A stretch of 51,691 bases of DNA from Kiritimatiellia bacterium (GTDB lineage Bacteria > Verrucomicrobiota > Kiritimatiellia > CAIQIC01 > Lenti-01), in the NCBI GenBank assembly GCA_017540905.1, contig JAFYAC010000046.1, positions 1 to 51,691 on the forward strand, given 5' to 3'. A program made the translations under genes and the position numbers. The stretch's first letter is position 1. Every line of letters begins with the position of its first letter. Of the stretch, positions 48,500 to 51,691 are shown piece by piece. Below the pieces are notes generated by a model. That model was not told where the DNA came from. It worked only from the letters and a program-made list of their open reading frames with translations, and searched no databases.

Positions 48500-48562
48500 A
48501 GGAGGGAGATGGAAATGAAGATTTCGAAGGATTTTCCTTATTTTCACGTGATTGCAAAAGTG
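48500..48562 (-). promoter_or_regulatory. TTGCAA cassette, copy f (no ATG)
   Basis: On the minus strand CACTTTTGCAATCACGTGAAAA is followed by AT-rich then pyrimidine-rich DNA, but position +55 reads CCT and no ATG is present. It lies between convergent genes, so it has no gene to serve. The rest of the 48303-48758 gap holds only the palindrome pair and purine-rich DNA. Confidence 0.5.
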
Positions 48563-48758
48563 GGAGGGACGATGGATGGGAGGTGGTTGGTTGGCGGGGG
48601 GCGAGGGTGGATGAGCAAGGAGAGGTGGGCTGGCGGTGGATGGGGAGTGGGCGCTGGGGAAGGGATGGGGCGCGGCAGGAAGAATTGAGTACTGCCCACA
48701 GCTGTGGACGCAACGGGGAAGAGGCGCGGCGGGGGGCGGCGGGGGAAAAAGCGGTGGG

Positions 48759-49535
48759 TCAGCGGGCGATGCCGCGCTGGCTGGAGCGGATGAAGGAGAC
48801 GAAGTGGTCGAGTTCGGGGGAGTGGGGGAGTTCGGCGTCGATGCGGGCGAGGGCGGCATCGGTCAGGAGGGAGCTGCGGTAGACGATCTTGTAGGCCTGG
48901 AGGAGGGCGTGGCGGGTTTCGGGGGGGATGCCGTGGCGTTCGAGGCCGATCTTGTTGGTGCCGTAGACCTTGACGGGGTCGCCGTCGGCCGTCATATAGG
49001 GGGGGATGTCCTTGACGGCTTTGGTGCAACCGCCGAGGATGCACATCCGGCCGATCCGCACGAACTGGTGGACGCCCGCCATGCCGCCGAGGATGGCGTC
49101 GTCCTCGACGACGACGTGGCCGGCGAGGGTGGCGTTGTTCGCCATGATCACGCGGTCGCCGACGATGCAGTCGTGGGCGACGTGGACGTAGGCCATGAGG
49201 AGGCATCCGGAGCCGACGCGGGTTTCGCCGTCCTCGTAGGTCGCACAGCTGAGGGTCGCGCATTCGCGGATGACGGTGTTGTCGCCAACCCGCAGCCCCG
49301 GCTTCCCGCCCTTGTACTTCAAATCCTGCGTCTTGCCGCCCACCGACGCGAACGGCCAGACCTCGCAGCCCGAACCAAGAACCGTACGCCCGGTCACGCT
49401 CACGTGGGAACGCAGGACGGTCCTGTCGCCGATGGCGACGTCTGGACCGACCACGCAGAAGGGGCCGATCTCGACATCCTCTCCCAGCCGCGCGCCCGGG
49501 GCGACCACGGAGGAGGGATGGATGGTGACGGCCAT
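48759..49535 (-). CDS. lpxA: UDP-N-acetylglucosamine acyltransferase
   Basis: A 258-residue enzyme for the first step of lipid A synthesis, transferring a hydroxyacyl chain from ACP to UDP-GlcNAc. The left-handed parallel beta-helix hexapeptide repeats fill residues 1-190 (IHPSSVVAPGARLGEDVEIGP), and the catalytic His121 is in AYVHVAHDC. The C-terminal helical part is typical. GGAGGG inside the fabZ end is its ribosome binding site, and fabZ stops 2 bp before. It shows that the organism makes lipid A. Confidence 0.96.
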   Translation of the reverse strand: MAVTIHPSSVVAPGARLGEDVEIGPFCVVGPDVAIGDRTVLRSHVSVTGRTVLGSGCEVWPFASVGGKTQDLKYKGGKPGLRVGDNTVIRECATLSCATYEDGETRVGSGCLLMAYVHVAHDCIVGDRVIMANNATLAGHVVVEDDAILGGMAGVHQFVRIGRMCILGGCTKAVKDIPPYMTADGDPVKVYGTNKIGLERHGIPPETRHALLQAYKIVYRSSLLTDAALARIDAELPHSPELDHFVSFIRSSQRGIAR

Positions 49536-49537
49536 CG

Positions 49538-49972
49538 TCAGCGCCCTCCGCCGAACATCATCTCGGCCTCGCAGGCCACTTCGCCGTCCACGAGCACGCG
49601 GCCCTGGGCGCGGGCCATGCCCATGCGGATGCGGAGCATGCGGATTTCCATGCGCATCTGGTCGCCGGGGCGGATGATGCGGCGGAAGCGCGTCTTGTCG
49701 ACACCCACGTAGTAGCAGGTCCCGCCCTCGTTGCCGAAAATCTGGTTGAGGAGGACGCCGGCGGTCTGGGCCATGGCTTCGAGCTGGAGGACGCCGGGGA
49801 AGACGGGATCGCCGGGAAAATGTCCCTGGAAGCACGGCTCGTTGGAGGAGACGTTCTTGATGCCCACGATCCATTCCTTGCCGTCGCACTCGACGATGCG
49901 GTCGACCATGATGAACGGGAAGCGGTGGGGGAGGATGTCGAGGATTTGCTTTGAATCGTAGGTGGTTTCCAC
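49538..49972 (-). CDS. fabZ: 3-hydroxyacyl-[ACP] dehydratase
   Basis: A 144-residue hotdog-fold enzyme dehydrating hydroxyacyl-ACP in fatty acid elongation. His51 in [14 protein letters not shown] and Glu65 in LQLEAMAQ are the catalytic pair (His54/Glu68 in E. coli). The GTG at 49972 is chosen because AAAGGAG lies 7 nt upstream and the protein then has family length; the longer open frame has no support. It is followed at once by lpxA, the usual fabZ-lpxA order linking fatty-acid and lipid A synthesis. Confidence 0.95.
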   Translation of the reverse strand: METTYDSKQILDILPHRFPFIMVDRIVECDGKEWIVGIKNVSSNEPCFQGHFPGDPVFPGVLQLEAMAQTAGVLLNQIFGNEGGTCYYVGVDKTRFRRIIRPGDQMRMEIRMLRIRMGMARAQGRVLVDGEVACEAEMMFGGGR

Positions 49973-50187
49973 GGAGAGGCTCCTTTCGTTTGCTGCGCCC
50001 AGAAAGCGAGGGTTTTGTACCATGCGCGGGGCTGCGCGGCAAGCCCGCTTTCGGGAATGTGTCGCGTGGGTTTCACAACAAGGAACGGGGCGCGGCTTGC
50101 AGCGGTCTGCTGCCACGCGCGGGTCCAGGCGTCACGTGGGGGGGATGGGGGGCGCGGGCGAGGGGCGGAGGGGTCCGGAAAGCGGGC

Positions 50188-50216
50188 TTGCGCGGCGGGC
50201 GGGGGGCGGGTAGATT
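50188..50216 (+). promoter_or_regulatory. putative promoter of the HAD gene
   Basis: TTGCGC (50188-50193), 17-bp spacer, TAGATT (50211-50216), then 9 nt to the ATG at 50226, so again a leaderless or nearly leaderless start. The opposite strand drives fabZ-lpxA from the same 250-bp interval. Confidence 0.45.
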
Positions 50217-50225
50217 GGCGGGGCC

Positions 50226-51071
50226 ATGCACGAGTTCGCCAACTATGTTTTCGATTTCTACGGAACGCTCGTCGATGTCCGCACCGACGAGAACAAGCCC
50301 GCCCTGTGGCGCTTCATGGCGGATTTCTATGGCGCGCACGGGTGCCTCTTCGACCCAAGCGACCTGCGGGACGCGTTCTGGCGGTTCGACGCGGAGGAGC
50401 GGGAGGCGGCGCGGAAGCGGTCGGGGTGGGCGCATCCCGAAATCCGCATCGAGCGGGTGTTCCTGCGGTTGCTGCTGGAGACGCCCGCGCGGTTCTGCGG
50501 GGTGCCGGTCGGGGGGCGTCCGGTACGCGAATGGCGTCGGCAGTATGCGCGCGACCCGGAAGCCGCGCTGGCCGCGCTCCGGGACGGCGACTGGGTGGCG
50601 GCCGTCGCGAATGCCTTCCGGATCCTGGCGCGCGAGCGGCTGTGCCCATACCCGGACACGTTCCCCGTGCTGCGCGAGCTCGTGCGGCGAGGGAAGCGCA
50701 TCTACCTGCTGAGCAACGCCCAGGGCGTGTTCACCCGGCCCGAAATCGGCGCGGTCGGGCTGGATGCGTTCTTCCCCGCGCCCCGAATTTCGTCGGAGGC
50801 CGGCATGATGAAGCCGCAGCGGGAGTTCCTCGACGGGCTGATGCGCGAGGAGGGGCTCGATCCGCGCGAGACCGCCTTCGTCGGCAACGAAATGCGTTCC
50901 GACATGGCTCTCGCCTTGCGTTGCGGCGTGCAGGGCATTTTCCTGAACACGGGCGGGATGCCGGAGGAGTCGTTGCGGACGGAGGTTTCCCGGTTGATGG
51001 CGGACGAGCGGGCGCCGGCGGGGAGCAGGCCGTGGGTGGTGGGGTCGGGGCGGTTGGGGGAGGTGTTGTAG
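50226..51071 (+). CDS. HAD-superfamily hydrolase (haloacid dehalogenase-like)
   Basis: A 281-residue cytoplasmic hydrolase. Motif I is VFDFYGTLVD with nucleophile Asp10; the second position of D-x-D is Tyr (DxYGT), as in dehalogenase-type members rather than phosphatases. Motif II is LLSNAQ, motif III Lys in MMKPQREF, motif IV FVGNEMRSD. A helical cap lies between motifs I and II (about 20-150). The substrate is unknown. Single gene with its own promoter, divergent from fabZ. Confidence 0.85.
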   Translation: MHEFANYVFDFYGTLVDVRTDENKPALWRFMADFYGAHGCLFDPSDLRDAFWRFDAEEREAARKRSGWAHPEIRIERVFLRLLLETPARFCGVPVGGRPVREWRRQYARDPEAALAALRDGDWVAAVANAFRILARERLCPYPDTFPVLRELVRRGKRIYLLSNAQGVFTRPEIGAVGLDAFFPAPRISSEAGMMKPQREFLDGLMREEGLDPRETAFVGNEMRSDMALALRCGVQGIFLNTGGMPEESLRTEVSRLMADERAPAGSRPWVVGSGRLGEVL

Positions 51072-51248
51072 GGGGGGGATGGGGGCGAGGGGGGGATGGG
51101 GGATGCAAGGGACGGGGGCTGGACGCCCCTGCGCCACGGGTTGGTGGGTGAAGTGGACGCGGGGCGCCAAGGGCAGAAGGTGGGGAACGGGGGCGCTCCA
51201 ACGTCACCGATGCCAACGGTCAAAGGATGTTGGCAAACAGGCTGCTGT
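51072..51248. other. short intergenic region
   Basis: Purine-rich G-runs followed by mixed sequence between convergent genes. No terminator or repeat recognised. Confidence 0.3.
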
Positions 51249-51599
51249 TTAGTCGTACTCGAAAATGGACACGACCACGCCGTTCGAGACGGTCACGTCG
51301 ATGCCGCGGTTGTACCAGCTGTTCACGTTGTAGGAGTGGAGGCCGTCACGTCCCCCCGTGGGGCGGCCCATGACCTCGACGAGTTCCTCGAACGTCATGC
51401 CGATGTACAACCGCTTCATCAGATGGGGAATCGCCGGTTCTTGCAGTTCGACCCAGCGGGACTTCCAGGCCCAGGTGGGGGCGCATGACGGAAGGGAAAT
51501 CAGGAGAAGCAGGAAGAGGAGCGGTATCACCACGATGATGGCCACGAATGAGAGGAGCCATGTCCTGATTGGACGGGAATGGGAAGCGGAGGGTTTCAT
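51249..51599 (-). CDS. small membrane-anchored or lipoprotein with BamE-like fold
   Basis: A 116-residue protein: basic N-terminus, one strong hydrophobic segment (about residues 13-36) ending LISLPSC, a possible lipobox, then a short domain with IGMTFEELVEVMGRPT and GIDVTVSNGVVVSIFEY, the two-part pattern of BamE/SmpA-like domains (helix-GMT...GxP, then hairpin with DG-V). It is likely exported. It starts at the conserved TTGCAA/ATG cassette (copy g), with the ATG 54 nt from TTGCAA. Confidence 0.65.
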   Translation of the reverse strand: MKPSASHSRPIRTWLLSFVAIIVVIPLLFLLLLISLPSCAPTWAWKSRWVELQEPAIPHLMKRLYIGMTFEELVEVMGRPTGGRDGLHSYNVNSWYNRGIDVTVSNGVVVSIFEYD

Positions 51600-51655
51600 G
51601 GGGGCAAGGTGGGGAAAAATGGCAGGAAAGGCAAGGTTTTTCAGTAATTGCAAAC
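51597..51655 (-). promoter_or_regulatory. TTGCAA/ATG cassette, copy g, upstream of the BamE-like gene
   Basis: On the minus strand TTTGCAATTACTGAAAAACC, then TTGCCT with its first base 35 nt from the ATG, then TTCCTGCCATTTTTCCC and CACCTT, GCCCCC and ATG. It aligns with copy e along its full length (TTTGCAATyAC-TGAAA, CTTGmCTTTCC, GCCCCCATG). The -10 match is poor. Confidence 0.55.
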
Positions 51656-51691
51656 ATGGGATGAGAGGGGCGGGGGGGGGCGGGGGGGGGG

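Overview
The window is very GC-rich, densely coded DNA from a Gram-negative bacterium. An outer-membrane lifestyle is shown by fabZ-lpxA, a LptF/LptG-type permease, a beta-barrel protein ending in Phe, lipoproteins and a PEP-CTERM surface protein. The PEP-CTERM tail, type III glutamine synthetase, remnants of a formylglycine-generating-enzyme-family gene and many short palindromic intergenic repeats point to the PVC group, most likely Kiritimatiellota or a relative. That placement is inference; there is no rRNA or other taxonomic marker here.

Layout. 0.2-11.5 kb: a secreted EEP-family hydrolase, then an MFS exporter, methyltransferase and GT4 glycosyltransferase in one overlapping operon; facing them is a minus-strand series of two large GT-C/YfhO-like membrane proteins and a second GT4 enzyme (surface glycan assembly). 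11.5-17.5 kb: a GxxExxY protein between two copies of a 330-bp structured repeat, a secreted GH13 alpha-glucan enzyme, two small envelope proteins, and a formylglycine-generating-enzyme-family pseudogene cut by a repeat. 17.6-27.1 kb: a NarL-type response regulator, a metA-gpsA operon, a degenerate polysaccharide deacetylase, and an operon of beta-barrel protein, folD, lptF-like permease and LplT-PlsC fusion. 27.5-34.9 kb: PEP-CTERM protein, secreted cyclophilin and a giant subtilase. 35-38.5 kb: a DUF4143-type ATPase and glnN. 39.0-43.9 kb: a four-gene ExbB/propeller/ExbD/ExbD-like cassette, the best candidate for an undescribed envelope machine. 44.3-47.1 kb: a lipid-linked glycan flippase and a canonical polysaccharide deacetylase. 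47.3-51.6 kb: an unknown basic protein, lpxA, fabZ, a HAD hydrolase and a BamE-like small protein.

The non-coding DNA is unusually structured. There are (i) four arrays of a 19-bp palindrome TTTTCCAAtSrTTGGAAAA; (ii) seven copies of a motif TTTGCAATyACatGAAA, six of which have an ATG exactly 54-56 nt downstream of TTGCAA; (iii) nested inverted-repeat elements of about 185, 230 and 330 bp; (iv) short twin-hairpin repeats. Several start codons sit only 6-9 nt after a plausible -10 box, suggesting frequent leaderless transcripts. No tRNA, rRNA, CRISPR array, integrase or transposase gene was seen.
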